Positions 1-6,503 of a stretch of DNA of 9,397 nt are shown here, one piece after another. The notes beneath the pieces were generated by a model. That model had not been told where the DNA came from and made no database searches. It saw nothing but the letters and a program-made list of their open reading frames with translations. The position numbers and the translations under genes were made by a program. Source of the DNA: a bacterium (GTDB lineage: Bacteria; Bacteroidota; Ignavibacteria; Kapaibacteriales; UBA2268); contig JANJUO010000636.1 in assembly GCA_024710535.1 (NCBI GenBank), positions 1 to 9,397 on the forward strand. The letters are read 5' to 3'. The stretch's first letter is position 1; each line of letters begins with the position of its first letter.

Positions 1-261
1 AATAAAATATTCGATTATTTTGCTCTTGGAAAGCCGGTTGTTGTTTCCAAAGCAAAACCTCTTGCAAGAATTATAAACTCAAGCGATGCAGGGTTTGTAG
101 CCGATTGCGAAAGTCCCGAGGGAGTATTTAATATTCTTCCGGATCTGAAATTCAAAAATTATAATTATTATTCAAAAAGTGCCTATAATGCTTTTTTGAA
201 TCATTATAATTGGGAGAACGATTCCAAGCATTTAATCGAATTTGTAGAAAAATATATATAG
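1..261 (+). CDS. Glycosyltransferase family 4-like protein, C-terminal fragment
   Basis: The reading frame is open from the first base of the window to a TAG at 259-261, giving the last 86 residues of a longer protein. It begins NKIFDYFALGKPVVVS, which matches the donor-nucleotide-binding stretch of GT-B fold glycosyltransferases (Glycos_transf_1, GT4), where a K-x-(F/Y)-(D/E)-Y-(M/F)-A-x-G-K-P-V-V pattern is typical. A few residues later, AGFVADCESPEG corresponds to the usual 'G-(L/F)-x-V..(D/E)-x-(E/P)' segment. Such enzymes transfer sugars from nucleotide-sugar donors onto surface polysaccharides or lipids at the cytoplasmic membrane. The acceptor cannot be told from this fragment. The Nudix gene starts only seven bases after the stop, so the two are probably co-transcribed. 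The family is fairly sure; the substrate is unknown. Confidence 0.75.
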   Translation, partial: NKIFDYFALGKPVVVSKAKPLARIINSSDAGFVADCESPEGVFNILPDLKFKNYNYYSKSAYNAFLNHYNWENDSKHLIEFVEKYI

Positions 262-268
262 GGAAATC

Positions 269-745
269 ATGTCAAATTTATCATCTAATTCCGTTCAGGT
301 TCATATTGCTTCTTTTAACGAAGAATTTGATGTTTATAAATTTCTAACTTTAAAAAGAGCAGAAAATGAGAGAGTTTATCCAAATTTATGGCAAGTTGTT
401 ACCGGCACTATCGAAAATGGCGAATCTGCTATACAAACTGCATTGAGAGAAACTTATGAGGAAACCGGACTTAAACCTCTTAAAATTTGGAATATACCTC
501 ATATTGCAAGTTACTATAGTTGGCGAAGCGATACGATTTTCTTTGCACCGGTTTTTGGAATTTTAGTTGATAATAAATCGAAAATAAATCTATCTAATGA
601 GCACCAATCTTATGAATGGCTTTATCTTGATGCTTGTTTGGATAGATTGCTACTTCCTACACACAAAATTGGAACTCAAATATTTTTTGATGTAATTTTG
701 AATTCAGATAATAATTCAGTTTTTGAAATTACAAACAGCTTATAA
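269..745 (+). CDS. Nudix hydrolase, NudB-like
   Basis: A 158-residue Nudix pyrophosphohydrolase. The Nudix box lies at residues 46-68 with all the key positions: G46, E52, R60-E61, E64-E65 and G67 (GX5EX7REUXEEXGU, with Thr at the first aliphatic position). These glutamates bind the Mg2+/Mn2+ that drives hydrolysis of a nucleoside diphosphate linked to another group. The sequence before the box, LWQVVTGTIENGE, resembles E. coli NudB (dihydroneopterin triphosphate/dATP pyrophosphohydrolase, FWQSVTGSVEEGE). The later EHQSYEWL also parallels NudB's EH...WL segment, and the length fits (about 150 residues). A folate-pathway or dNTP clean-up role is therefore plausible but inferred; no folate gene is nearby. 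The ATG is preceded by GGGAA with short spacing. The gene follows the glycosyltransferase end by seven bases, and its TAA abuts the opposing peptidase stop. Cytoplasmic, since there is no signal peptide. Confidence 0.88.
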   Translation: MSNLSSNSVQVHIASFNEEFDVYKFLTLKRAENERVYPNLWQVVTGTIENGESAIQTALRETYEETGLKPLKIWNIPHIASYYSWRSDTIFFAPVFGILVDNKSKINLSNEHQSYEWLYLDACLDRLLLPTHKIGTQIFFDVILNSDNNSVFEITNSL

Positions 746-1348
746 TCAGTCAATTTTATCAAAATGCTGGTAATCTTTTAGTGAAGTCCAATCTCCACCC
801 CATCGCCAGCCTCTTTCTTTAAAGAAAATTGTTAATTCAGATTTGGCGTGCAATGTACCTGAAACATTTTCATCATAAGTTGCTCCCTTTGGAGAAATTT
901 TCCCGTCATTATAAACAGCCGGATTCTGAAATGGATTAAAATCAATTGCTTTGCCAAATGAATGGTTGGATAATTTATCTGAATTTGCTATTGTTCGGTA
1001 ATTAAACGCAGAAGTATTGTTATCTTCCATAGATTTATTGTCACTCCAACCATATTTTACAATTGGTACAACTTTTTTTATTGGAAATTTTGTTTTTTTA
1101 ATAATTTCAAATGCTCCAACTATGTCATCTTTGACAGCTTTACTTATAACAAGTTGCCCTCTATGGAGTTTGTTATCAAATCCATAGTATTCAACATCAA
1201 GTATGATTTGGTCGTTAATTATCTCTTTTGGTGCTTTTGTTCCTTTTAAAGCTTCTTTCAAAGTTATATCACTATCAATAATGACTTTTGTATCAGGAAA
1301 AATCGAAGCAATTCCAAAAGTCAACAGTATCAAAATCAATTTTTTCAT
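746..1348 (-). CDS. Secreted M15-type zinc peptidase (VanY / endolysin-like)
   Basis: A 200-residue protein with a short basic-hydrophobic N-terminal signal (MKKLILILLTFGIASIF, residues 1-17), so it is probably exported to the periplasm. No clear lipobox Cys is visible. The C-terminal half carries the peptidase M15 signature: SNHSFGKAIDFNP (H129 and D136 as zinc ligands), a WGGDW block at 183-187, and DYQH at 192-195 (D192 as likely catalytic acid, H195 as third zinc ligand). The H-x(6)-D ... D-x-x-H arrangement is that of D-Ala-D-Ala or L-Ala-D-Glu carboxy/endopeptidases acting on peptidoglycan peptides. The region between the motifs (PAVYNDGKISPKGA) matches the M15_4 subgroup best. The start is supported by an AAGGGTGGG ribosome-binding site a few bases upstream of the ATG. 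The gene converges on the Nudix gene with no spacer and no visible terminator. Family assignment is strong; the exact bond cleaved is not known. Confidence 0.87.
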   Translation of the reverse strand: MKKLILILLTFGIASIFPDTKVIIDSDITLKEALKGTKAPKEIINDQIILDVEYYGFDNKLHRGQLVISKAVKDDIVGAFEIIKKTKFPIKKVVPIVKYGWSDNKSMEDNNTSAFNYRTIANSDKLSNHSFGKAIDFNPFQNPAVYNDGKISPKGATYDENVSGTLHAKSELTIFFKERGWRWGGDWTSLKDYQHFDKID

Positions 1349-1452
1349 TTCCCACCCTTAAAAAAAAGCAAAAATACTTATAAATTTTAATAAATAAAAT
1401 TAAAAATCACAATTTTTGTATATTTTGATTAATAAATTAAGTGAATTTTGTG

Positions 1453-1460
1453 TAATTTTG
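1453..1460 (+). promoter_or_regulatory. Possible Bacteroidota-type -7 promoter element
   Basis: TAATTTTG fits the TAnnTTTG -7 consensus of the Bacteroidota primary sigma factor and lies 28 bases before the class V enzyme ATG. The nearest upstream TTTG (1424-1427) is 25 bases away, a little more than the usual 19-21, and the spacer is so AT-rich that a chance match is possible. The rest of the 1349-1488 spacer shows nothing else I can support. Confidence 0.25.
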
Positions 1461-1488
1461 AACTTTGAGAAATTTTCAAATTTAAATT

Positions 1489-2946
1489 ATGCAAGAATAT
1501 TTCAATAAATTTAGAGCAAACATATTAGGTTTGGAGCAAAATATCCAAACTCCAAGCGGTGTTCGTAGAATTAATTATCTTGATTGGACAGCAAGCGGAA
1601 GACTTTATAAGCCAATTGAAGAAAATATGATAAATAATTTTGGGTGCTATGTTGCCAATACTCATACTGAAACTACAGCAACCGGTACAACAATGACTTA
1701 TGCTTATCATAAAGCACAATCAATTATCAAGAAAAGTGTCAATGCCTCCAAAGATGATGTAATTATCCTAACCGGAACAGGTATGACGGGTGCTTTGAGC
1801 AAGTTACAAAGAATTTTGGGATTAAGAGTTCCAGAAAAAATTCTTCCATTTGTAGATTTGAAAGAATACGATAAACCTGTTGTATTTGTAACACACATGG
1901 AGCATCATTCAAACCAAACAAGTTGGATGGAATCAATTGCAGAGGTTATTGTTATTCCACCTGATAGAAATGGACTTGTTGATATTCAATTTTTAGAAGA
2001 AAAAATAAAGCAATTCAGCAACAGAAAAATCAAAATTGGAGCATTCACCGGTTGCTCTAATGTTACTGGTATTCAAACTCCAATCAATCGTCTTGCTGAG
2101 ATTATGCATGAAAATAATGGCTATTGCTTTGCAGATTATGCCGCTTCGGGTCCTTATATCAAGATTGATATGCACCCCGAAAATCCTGCTGAAAGACTCG
2201 ATGCTGTATTTTTCTCCCCTCATAAATTTCTTGGTGGACCGGGAACAAGTGGCGTTTTGATTTTCAATAAAAATCTATATAATAATCGTGTGCCCGACCA
2301 ACCGGGCGGTGGCACTGTTAATTGGACTAATCCATGGGGCGAGCATAGTTTCATCGAGGATATCGAAGCAAGAGAAGATGGCGGAACTCCTGGCTTTTTG
2401 CAAGGCATCAGAACTGCTTTAGCAATAATTCTTAAAGAAGAAATGGGCGTGAAGAATATCGAAAAACGCGAGAATGAAATGAATAAAATAATTTTTGAAG
2501 AATTAAGAAAAATCCCCAAACTTCACATTCTTGCGGATAATATCGAACATAGATTATCAATTTTTTCATTTTATTTCGAGCATATCCATTATAATTTGGT
2601 TGTGAAATTACTTAATGATTATTTTGGTATCCAAACCAGAGGCGGCTGCTCTTGTGCAGGTACTTATGGTCATTACTTGCTTAATGTTACCAAAGATCAT
2701 TCGCATAGTATAGCATGCAAAATAGATAGCGGAAATCTTGAAGATAAACCGGGCTGGGTTAGAGCATCATTTCATCCAACAACAACAAATGATGAAATTT
2801 ATCAATTTATTGATGCTTTGAATTATATTTACAATAATATAGTAACTATGTCCGAGCATTATTACTATGATTCATATAAAAATGAATTTATTCATAAAAC
2901 TTATCAATGCGTTATTCCTGCAATGGTTGATTCGTGGTTTTGTTAA
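1489..2946 (+). CDS. Class V PLP-dependent aminotransferase / cysteine desulfurase-like enzyme
   Basis: A 485-residue fold-type I PLP enzyme of the aminotransferase class V (SufS/CsdA-like) superfamily. Visible landmarks in order: INYLDWTASG (29-37, like the YLDNAA of SufS); ANTHTETTATG (56-66); MEHHSNQTSW (137-146), where H139 should stack on PLP; ADYAAS with D216 for the pyridine nitrogen; SPHKFLGGPG with K246 as the Schiff-base lysine; RGGCSCAG (384-391), where C389 aligns with the sulfur-accepting Cys of SufS; and RASFHP (425-430) with R426 in the substrate-carboxylate region. All catalytic positions needed for a cysteine desulfurase or selenocysteine lyase are therefore present. The protein is about 80 residues longer than SufS, with extra sequence around 400-420 and a C-terminal tail (about 450-485) ending in Cys. 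No suf, isc or sulfur-carrier gene is adjacent, so the true substrate is open. There is no Shine-Dalgarno before the ATG. It is a single-gene unit upstream of tRNA-Leu. Confidence 0.85.
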   Translation: MQEYFNKFRANILGLEQNIQTPSGVRRINYLDWTASGRLYKPIEENMINNFGCYVANTHTETTATGTTMTYAYHKAQSIIKKSVNASKDDVIILTGTGMTGALSKLQRILGLRVPEKILPFVDLKEYDKPVVFVTHMEHHSNQTSWMESIAEVIVIPPDRNGLVDIQFLEEKIKQFSNRKIKIGAFTGCSNVTGIQTPINRLAEIMHENNGYCFADYAASGPYIKIDMHPENPAERLDAVFFSPHKFLGGPGTSGVLIFNKNLYNNRVPDQPGGGTVNWTNPWGEHSFIEDIEAREDGGTPGFLQGIRTALAIILKEEMGVKNIEKRENEMNKIIFEELRKIPKLHILADNIEHRLSIFSFYFEHIHYNLVVKLLNDYFGIQTRGGCSCAGTYGHYLLNVTKDHSHSIACKIDSGNLEDKPGWVRASFHPTTTNDEIYQFIDALNYIYNNIVTMSEHYYYDSYKNEFIHKTYQCVIPAMVDSWFC

Positions 2947-2986
2947 TTTTTATTGAAAATTCTTTTTTTATTTATAAAAATATTAT

Positions 2987-2994
2987 TAAATTTG
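2987..2994 (+). promoter_or_regulatory. Probable -7 promoter element of tRNA-Leu
   Basis: TAAATTTG matches the Bacteroidota TAnnTTTG -7 consensus exactly. It would place the transcription start about five to ten bases before the tRNA 5' end. A T-rich stretch at about 2962-2969 sits where the -33 TTTG would be but lacks the G. The match is suggestive, not proven. Confidence 0.35.
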
Positions 2995-3007
2995 TAATCT
3001 GTTTTTT

Positions 3008-3090
3008 GCGGAAGTGGTGAAATTGGCAGACACGCCATCTTGAGGGGGTGGTGCCTTCCAGGCGTAGGGGTTCAAGTCCCCTCTTCCGCA
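3008..3090 (+). tRNA. tRNA-Leu (anticodon GAG)
   Basis: A complete class II tRNA can be folded by eye. The acceptor stem is GCGGAAG / CTTCCGC with discriminator A at 3090. The D arm is GTG...CAC around AAATTGGCAGA. The anticodon stem CCATC / GGTGG holds the loop TTGAGGG, giving anticodon GAG (reads CUC and CUU). A long variable arm follows (TGCC...GGCG), then a T arm GGGG-TTCAAGT-CCCC. The long variable arm and A73 agree with leucine identity. The CCA end is not encoded: the next bases are CTT. The gene stands alone between the class V enzyme gene and a minus-strand gene, with a terminator directly downstream. Confidence 0.96.
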
Positions 3091-3104
3091 CTTTTCAATT
3101 GTTG

Positions 3105-3141
3105 AAAGTGCTAATTATGTAAGATAGTTAGCACTTTTTTT
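3105..3141 (+). terminator. Rho-independent terminator after tRNA-Leu
   Basis: AAAGTGCTAA (3105-3114) pairs perfectly with TTAGCACTTT (3128-3137) around a 13-base loop, and a run of seven T ends at 3141. It lies just after the tRNA and most likely ends its transcript. The left arm can instead pair with GCACTTT at 3088-3094, so a competing hairpin exists (see findings). Confidence 0.8.
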
Positions 3142-3245
3142 ATATGCTTATCTCTCATATTTCATAAAATTAACAGCATTTTTTATTTGAACAATTTACT
3201 GAATTTTATTATACTTTAACCAACGTTTATCAAAACTATTTATAA

Positions 3246-3284
3246 AAAAAGTCGGTTCAAGAATTAATCTCAAACCGACTTTTT
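3246..3284 (-). terminator. Terminator of the four-helix membrane protein gene
   Basis: AAAAAGTCGGTT (3246-3257) and AACCGACTTTTT (3273-3284) form a 12-bp stem with a GC-rich core and a 15-base loop. Read on the minus strand, the stem is followed by a T run (A run at 3244-3250 on plus) 22 bases after the stop of the minus-strand gene. It may also catch read-through from the tRNA side, because the plus strand has five T at 3280-3284. The stretch 3142-3243 between the two terminators shows nothing recognisable. Confidence 0.8.
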
Positions 3285-3305
3285 CAATTTAATAATCAAG
3301 AAAAA

Positions 3306-4628
3306 TTATCTTGTTTTGTTTTCTTTTATTGAAATAAGAATTTTTTCTGCAATTTGCTGACCAATAATTTTCTCAACATTGTCTGCATTTGTCATAAATT
3401 CTTCAATTGATTTCTCAACACGTGCCTGAATGATAGAAGCAGTCTGACCAACCAATGCGTTTGCAAGTTGATGGATATCTGCTTGCTGGCTACGCAATGC
3501 TTCAAGCTGAGAACGATTTGCATCTTCCATTTTCTTAAGCATTTTGTCCATACGTTCTTCTTCTTCAGTATAAACAAGTGTTAATGCCATAAGTGCAAGA
3601 AGTGTAAATTCCAAACCGATTGCAAGTAAGATGAATGAAGGACGAGTTGCAGGGATGAATTTCAAACCACGAATACCTACCGCAACGATCAAGAATGCCG
3701 CACCGCCATAAGCCATACCTGTTACCACATTTGAATATTTTTCTGTAAAGTGGTGAGACATATAGAGTTTGAAACCTTTTGAAATAAGCATTTTGTTTCT
3801 GCGCCATAGTAAAGCTTCTTTGATGTCGATAATTTCTTTTTCTACGAATTCTGAGAAGAATTCACGAATTCTATTATAAAGAAAATCATTTCTGAATTTT
3901 ACTAAATCTTCTGGAGTTTCGATTCTGAATACATCTTCGAATCTCATTGCTTGCATTGGAGATGCAATATCTTCAGTAAATGTTCTATCCCAAACAAGTC
4001 TGAATGGTGATCGAACTTCAGAAATATCTTTATCTTTGAGCTTGTCATCCGGCATTATGAGTAATTCAATAATGTGATCTGCAAATCCTGTTTGAAGTCT
4101 GAGCTTTATTTTCGTATCTTCAATTTGTCTGTCAAACAGTAACGACATCAATCCTAAAGATGTTGGCATAAACATAGTTACAACAATCATCATAGCAATT
4201 GAAATTACAAATGCAACCAATAAAAATCCAACATAAGGCTCGATGTAAATAGCATGCTCGCCCAAAACCGGTGCTTTTGCATACCATTCTGAACCTACTT
4301 TGGTATAGCCATGTTCTTCTTCGTTTCGTGCTTTCGCTGTAAAATCGAAAATAAACTCTTTGTTGATATATTCTTTCGAAACCGTCTTGCCTTTAGCCGC
4401 ACCTGCTTTTTCAGCCGTAGATGTTGCCCAAACCAAACCATCAAACTTCACAAAAGGTGTTCTAACTTGTTGCTCTGCTGTTGGAGTAAACAAAGGAACC
4501 ACAAAACCTGCCAATGCAGTAGGCACCACCATATAGAATACTATATAGAAGAATACTGCTGTTAATCCAAGTGCAACAAAAATGTGTTGGACTTGTAAAC
4601 TTCTTTTTTTTCCTGCTGAGCTCGACAT
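3306..4628 (-). CDS. Unrecognised four-helix membrane protein with C-terminal coiled coil
   Basis: A 440-residue integral membrane protein that I do not recognise. Hydrophobic segments lie at about 15-45, 131-155, 300-320 and 331-353. The basic N-terminus (GKKR) suggests it faces the cytoplasm. That places residues 46-130 outside, a charged domain (156-299) inside, a short outer turn at 321-330, and the tail inside. The tail (354-415) is rich in E, K, Q and L with heptad spacing and is probably a coiled coil. The topology (four helices, large cytoplasmic loop between helices 2 and 3) recalls MotA-type stators, but I see no MotA/ExbB sequence signature, so this is only an analogy. I chose the ATG at 4628, which has GGAG eleven bases upstream. 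A GTG at 4640 would add four residues but overlaps that ribosome-binding site. Base composition looks less AT-rich than in the neighbours, perhaps from strong codon selection. Single-gene unit with its own terminator. Confidence 0.8.
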   Translation of the reverse strand: MSSSAGKKRSLQVQHIFVALGLTAVFFYIVFYMVVPTALAGFVVPLFTPTAEQQVRTPFVKFDGLVWATSTAEKAGAAKGKTVSKEYINKEFIFDFTAKARNEEEHGYTKVGSEWYAKAPVLGEHAIYIEPYVGFLLVAFVISIAMMIVVTMFMPTSLGLMSLLFDRQIEDTKIKLRLQTGFADHIIELLIMPDDKLKDKDISEVRSPFRLVWDRTFTEDIASPMQAMRFEDVFRIETPEDLVKFRNDFLYNRIREFFSEFVEKEIIDIKEALLWRRNKMLISKGFKLYMSHHFTEKYSNVVTGMAYGGAAFLIVAVGIRGLKFIPATRPSFILLAIGLEFTLLALMALTLVYTEEEERMDKMLKKMEDANRSQLEALRSQQADIHQLANALVGQTASIIQARVEKSIEEFMTNADNVEKIIGQQIAEKILISIKENKTR

Positions 4629-4919
4629 AATGAATATCACTCCATTTTATACTTAAAAACTAATATTTTAAAAACTTATTTACAAATTATAAAATTTAAA
4701 ACTTTAATTTACGAAATTTTTGTTATATCATTAAACAAAAAATTAATAATAAAAATTAAATTTAAATTCATTTTTAACAACTTCAAAGATAAGTGATTAT
4801 TTTTGAATGATAAAAAAAAATTTTCAAGAATTGTGATTTTTTTTTAATTTTTTTAATTTTTTCTGTTTTTTGGTGCTACTTTCTTTAATTTTCAAAAAGT
4901 TTTTCGTAATTTTACATTT
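4629..4919. other. Very AT-rich divergent spacer
   Basis: This is the left part of the 500-base spacer between the divergent membrane-protein gene and lat. It consists almost wholly of A/T with short A and T runs (for example around 4810-4860). It must hold the promoter of the minus-strand membrane-protein gene, but I could not pick out a convincing -33/-7 or -35/-10 pair on either strand. I see no gene in this part. Confidence 0.6.
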
Positions 4920-5054
4920 ATGAGAAATAAGACATTAACGGCAAATGTAAATATGATTGCCCACGGAACAATTCGTGGCGGTTCTTTTATTACTTGTCAA
5001 TTACATCGTCTTGCCACATTATCTGCACTTCATTTTTCGAGTTTGATACCCTAA
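4920..5054 (+). CDS. Possible 44-residue small protein or leader peptide
   Basis: ATG at 4920 opens a frame of 44 codons ending in TAA at 5052-5054. The predicted peptide begins MRNKTLTANVNMIAHGTIRGG, is basic, has one Cys, and has no obvious signal peptide or membrane helix. The stretch is clearly richer in G and C than the flanks, which suggests selection. There is no Shine-Dalgarno. The peptide has no lysine run, so it is not a classic lysine attenuator leader. The same bases can form a good RNA fold (4940-5015), so the open frame could be incidental. I do not recognise the peptide. Confidence 0.3.
   Translation: MRNKTLTANVNMIAHGTIRGGSFITCQLHRLATLSALHFSSLIP
4940..5015 (+). promoter_or_regulatory. 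Candidate structured RNA element upstream of lat
   Basis: GGCAAATGTAA (4940-4950) can pair with TTACAT (5001-5006) and TTGCC (5011-5015), an 11-bp stem with one four-base bulge (CGTC, 5007-5010). Inside it, CCACGGA (4961-4967) pairs with TTCGTGG (4972-4978), including one G-U, around the tetraloop ACAA. GGCAA could alternatively pair with TTGCC at 4957-4961, giving a two-state switch possibility. The element lies in an AT-rich spacer about 115 bases before the lat start, as a 5' leader riboswitch or attenuator would. I could not match it to a known riboswitch class. It could also be a separate small RNA, or an accident of a coding sequence. Confidence 0.35.
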
Positions 5055-5118
5055 CAATTAATATTTGTTAATTTGGTTGTTGTGTTTGAATCTTTTTTTA
5101 TTAAATAAATTTTTTTTT

Positions 5119-5122
5119 GAGG
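5119..5122 (+). promoter_or_regulatory. Ribosome-binding site of lat
   Basis: GAGG, six bases before the ATG at 5129, is a good Shine-Dalgarno. It decides for this start over the in-frame TTG at 5117, which would overlap the site. Confidence 0.7.
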
Positions 5123-5128
5123 TTAATT

Positions 5129-6484
5129 ATGTCATTAAGTAATTTAGCCGGATATTATCCGAAGTATTATGTTAAAGCTGAAAATGTTTTAGAAGAATTG
5201 TCTGAATACATGCTTGCCGATGGTTATGATTTTGTTTTGGATATGGTTAGAAGCAATGGTGCAAATTTTGTTGAACAACGTAGCGGAAAAAGTTATATCG
5301 ATTTCTTTACTTGCTTTGCGTCTATGCCGATTGGGATGAATCATCCGAAAATGATGGACGAAAATTTTATAAAATATATCGGATTGGCAGCACTAAACAA
5401 GCCATCTAATTCCGATATTTATACAGAAGAAATGGCTACATTTGTAAAAACATTTTTCAAAGTGGCAGTTCCATCGGAATTCAAATATTCATTTTTTATT
5501 GGTGGCGGCTCGCTCGCTGTTGAAAATACGCTCAAAACTGCATTCGATTGGAAAGTGAGGCAAAATTTCCGAAAAGGATACACTTCCGAAAAGGGTCATA
5601 AGATCCTTCATTTTATGCAGGCATTCCACGGCAGAAGCGGCTATACAATGTCTTTGACAAACACCGATCCGAATAAAGTGGCTTTGTTTCCGAAATTTGA
5701 GTGGCCGCGTGTTTTGAATCCAAAAATCACATTTCCGCTTAACGATGAAAATTTAGCAAAAATTATCGACCTCGAGAATCAATCTTTAAATCAAATTAAG
5801 CAAGCATTTATTGATAATAAAGATGACATTGCGGCAATTATAATCGAACCAATTCAGGGCGAAGGTGGCGATAATCAATTCAGAAATGAATTTATGAAGC
5901 AATTAAGACAAATTTGCGATGAAAATGAAGCTCTGCTGATTTTTGATGAAGTTCAAACCGGCTTGGGATTAACAGGCAAAATGTGGGCTTTTCAACATAC
6001 TGATATTGTGCCTGATTTGATGAGTTTCGGCAAGAAAATGCAGGTTTGCGGCTTGCTTGCGACTGATAAAATTGATGTTGAGCCGGATAATGTATTCCAT
6101 ACTTCAAGCAGAATAAATTCTACTTGGGGTGGCAATTTTATTGATATGGTTCGCTCTACGAAATATCTTGAAATTATCGAAGAGGATAATTTAGTTGAAA
6201 ATGCTTATCAAATGGGAAATTATTTGGATTCGAAATTGATTGATTTGCAAAATAAATACCCAAGTAAAATGTCGAATGCAAGAGGTAAAGGTCTGTTTAG
6301 AGCAATTGATTTTATTGATAAAGAAAAACGCAGTAAATTCGTTCAGGACTGTATGAATGAACAATTGATGATATTACCAAGCGGAAGCAAATCCGTGAGA
6401 TTTAGACCGCCTTTGAATGTCAATAAAGATGATATTGATAAGGGTATTGCTATTATGGATTCTATTATCAGTAAATTGGACTAA
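5129..6484 (+). CDS. lat: L-lysine 6-transaminase (lysine epsilon-aminotransferase)
   Basis: A 451-residue class III PLP aminotransferase that matches Mycobacterium tuberculosis LAT (Rv3290c) almost end to end. Shared blocks include DGYDFVLDMVRS (31-42), AALNKPSNSDIY (87-98), AFHGRSGYTMSLTNT (165-179), EPIQGEGGD (240-248), IFDEVQTG (271-278), FGKKMQVCG (300-308), NSTWGGN (330-336) and VRFRPPL (423-429). K302 is the Schiff-base lysine (K300 in LAT), D273 binds the pyridine nitrogen, E240 corresponds to the LAT switch glutamate E238, and R424 to the 2-oxoglutarate-binding R422. The reaction is L-lysine + 2-oxoglutarate to 2-aminoadipate 6-semialdehyde (cyclising to piperideine-6-carboxylate) + glutamate, in the cytoplasm. 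It is full length with no lesions. The usual next enzyme, a semialdehyde dehydrogenase, is not in the window, so the gene is a single unit. A long leader with a possible RNA fold precedes it, and a strong terminator follows. Confidence 0.95.
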   Translation: MSLSNLAGYYPKYYVKAENVLEELSEYMLADGYDFVLDMVRSNGANFVEQRSGKSYIDFFTCFASMPIGMNHPKMMDENFIKYIGLAALNKPSNSDIYTEEMATFVKTFFKVAVPSEFKYSFFIGGGSLAVENTLKTAFDWKVRQNFRKGYTSEKGHKILHFMQAFHGRSGYTMSLTNTDPNKVALFPKFEWPRVLNPKITFPLNDENLAKIIDLENQSLNQIKQAFIDNKDDIAAIIIEPIQGEGGDNQFRNEFMKQLRQICDENEALLIFDEVQTGLGLTGKMWAFQHTDIVPDLMSFGKKMQVCGLLATDKIDVEPDNVFHTSSRINSTWGGNFIDMVRSTKYLEIIEEDNLVENAYQMGNYLDSKLIDLQNKYPSKMSNARGKGLFRAIDFIDKEKRSKFVQDCMNEQLMILPSGSKSVRFRPPLNVNKDDIDKGIAIMDSIISKLD

Positions 6485-6503
6485 AAATTCAAGTTCCTAA
6501 ATG

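Noticed and set aside
4311..4565. Cys-rich plus-strand open frame of 84 codons
   Set aside because: It lies wholly antisense to the membrane-protein gene. The Cys and Arg richness is what a complementary frame of that gene would give, and it has no ribosome-binding site.
4629..4640. GTG start at 4640 for the membrane-protein gene
   Set aside because: It adds only four residues and overlaps the GGAG that serves the ATG at 4628.
4800..4865. Long A and T runs as a possible origin or bent-DNA site
   Set aside because: Homopolymer runs occur throughout this AT-rich spacer. No DnaA boxes, phased tracts or iterons were seen.
5052..5070. TAACAA/TTGTTA inverted repeat as a terminator before lat
   Set aside because: The stem is only six AT-rich pairs and is not followed directly by a T run. 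Mentioned only as a possible part of a leader fold.
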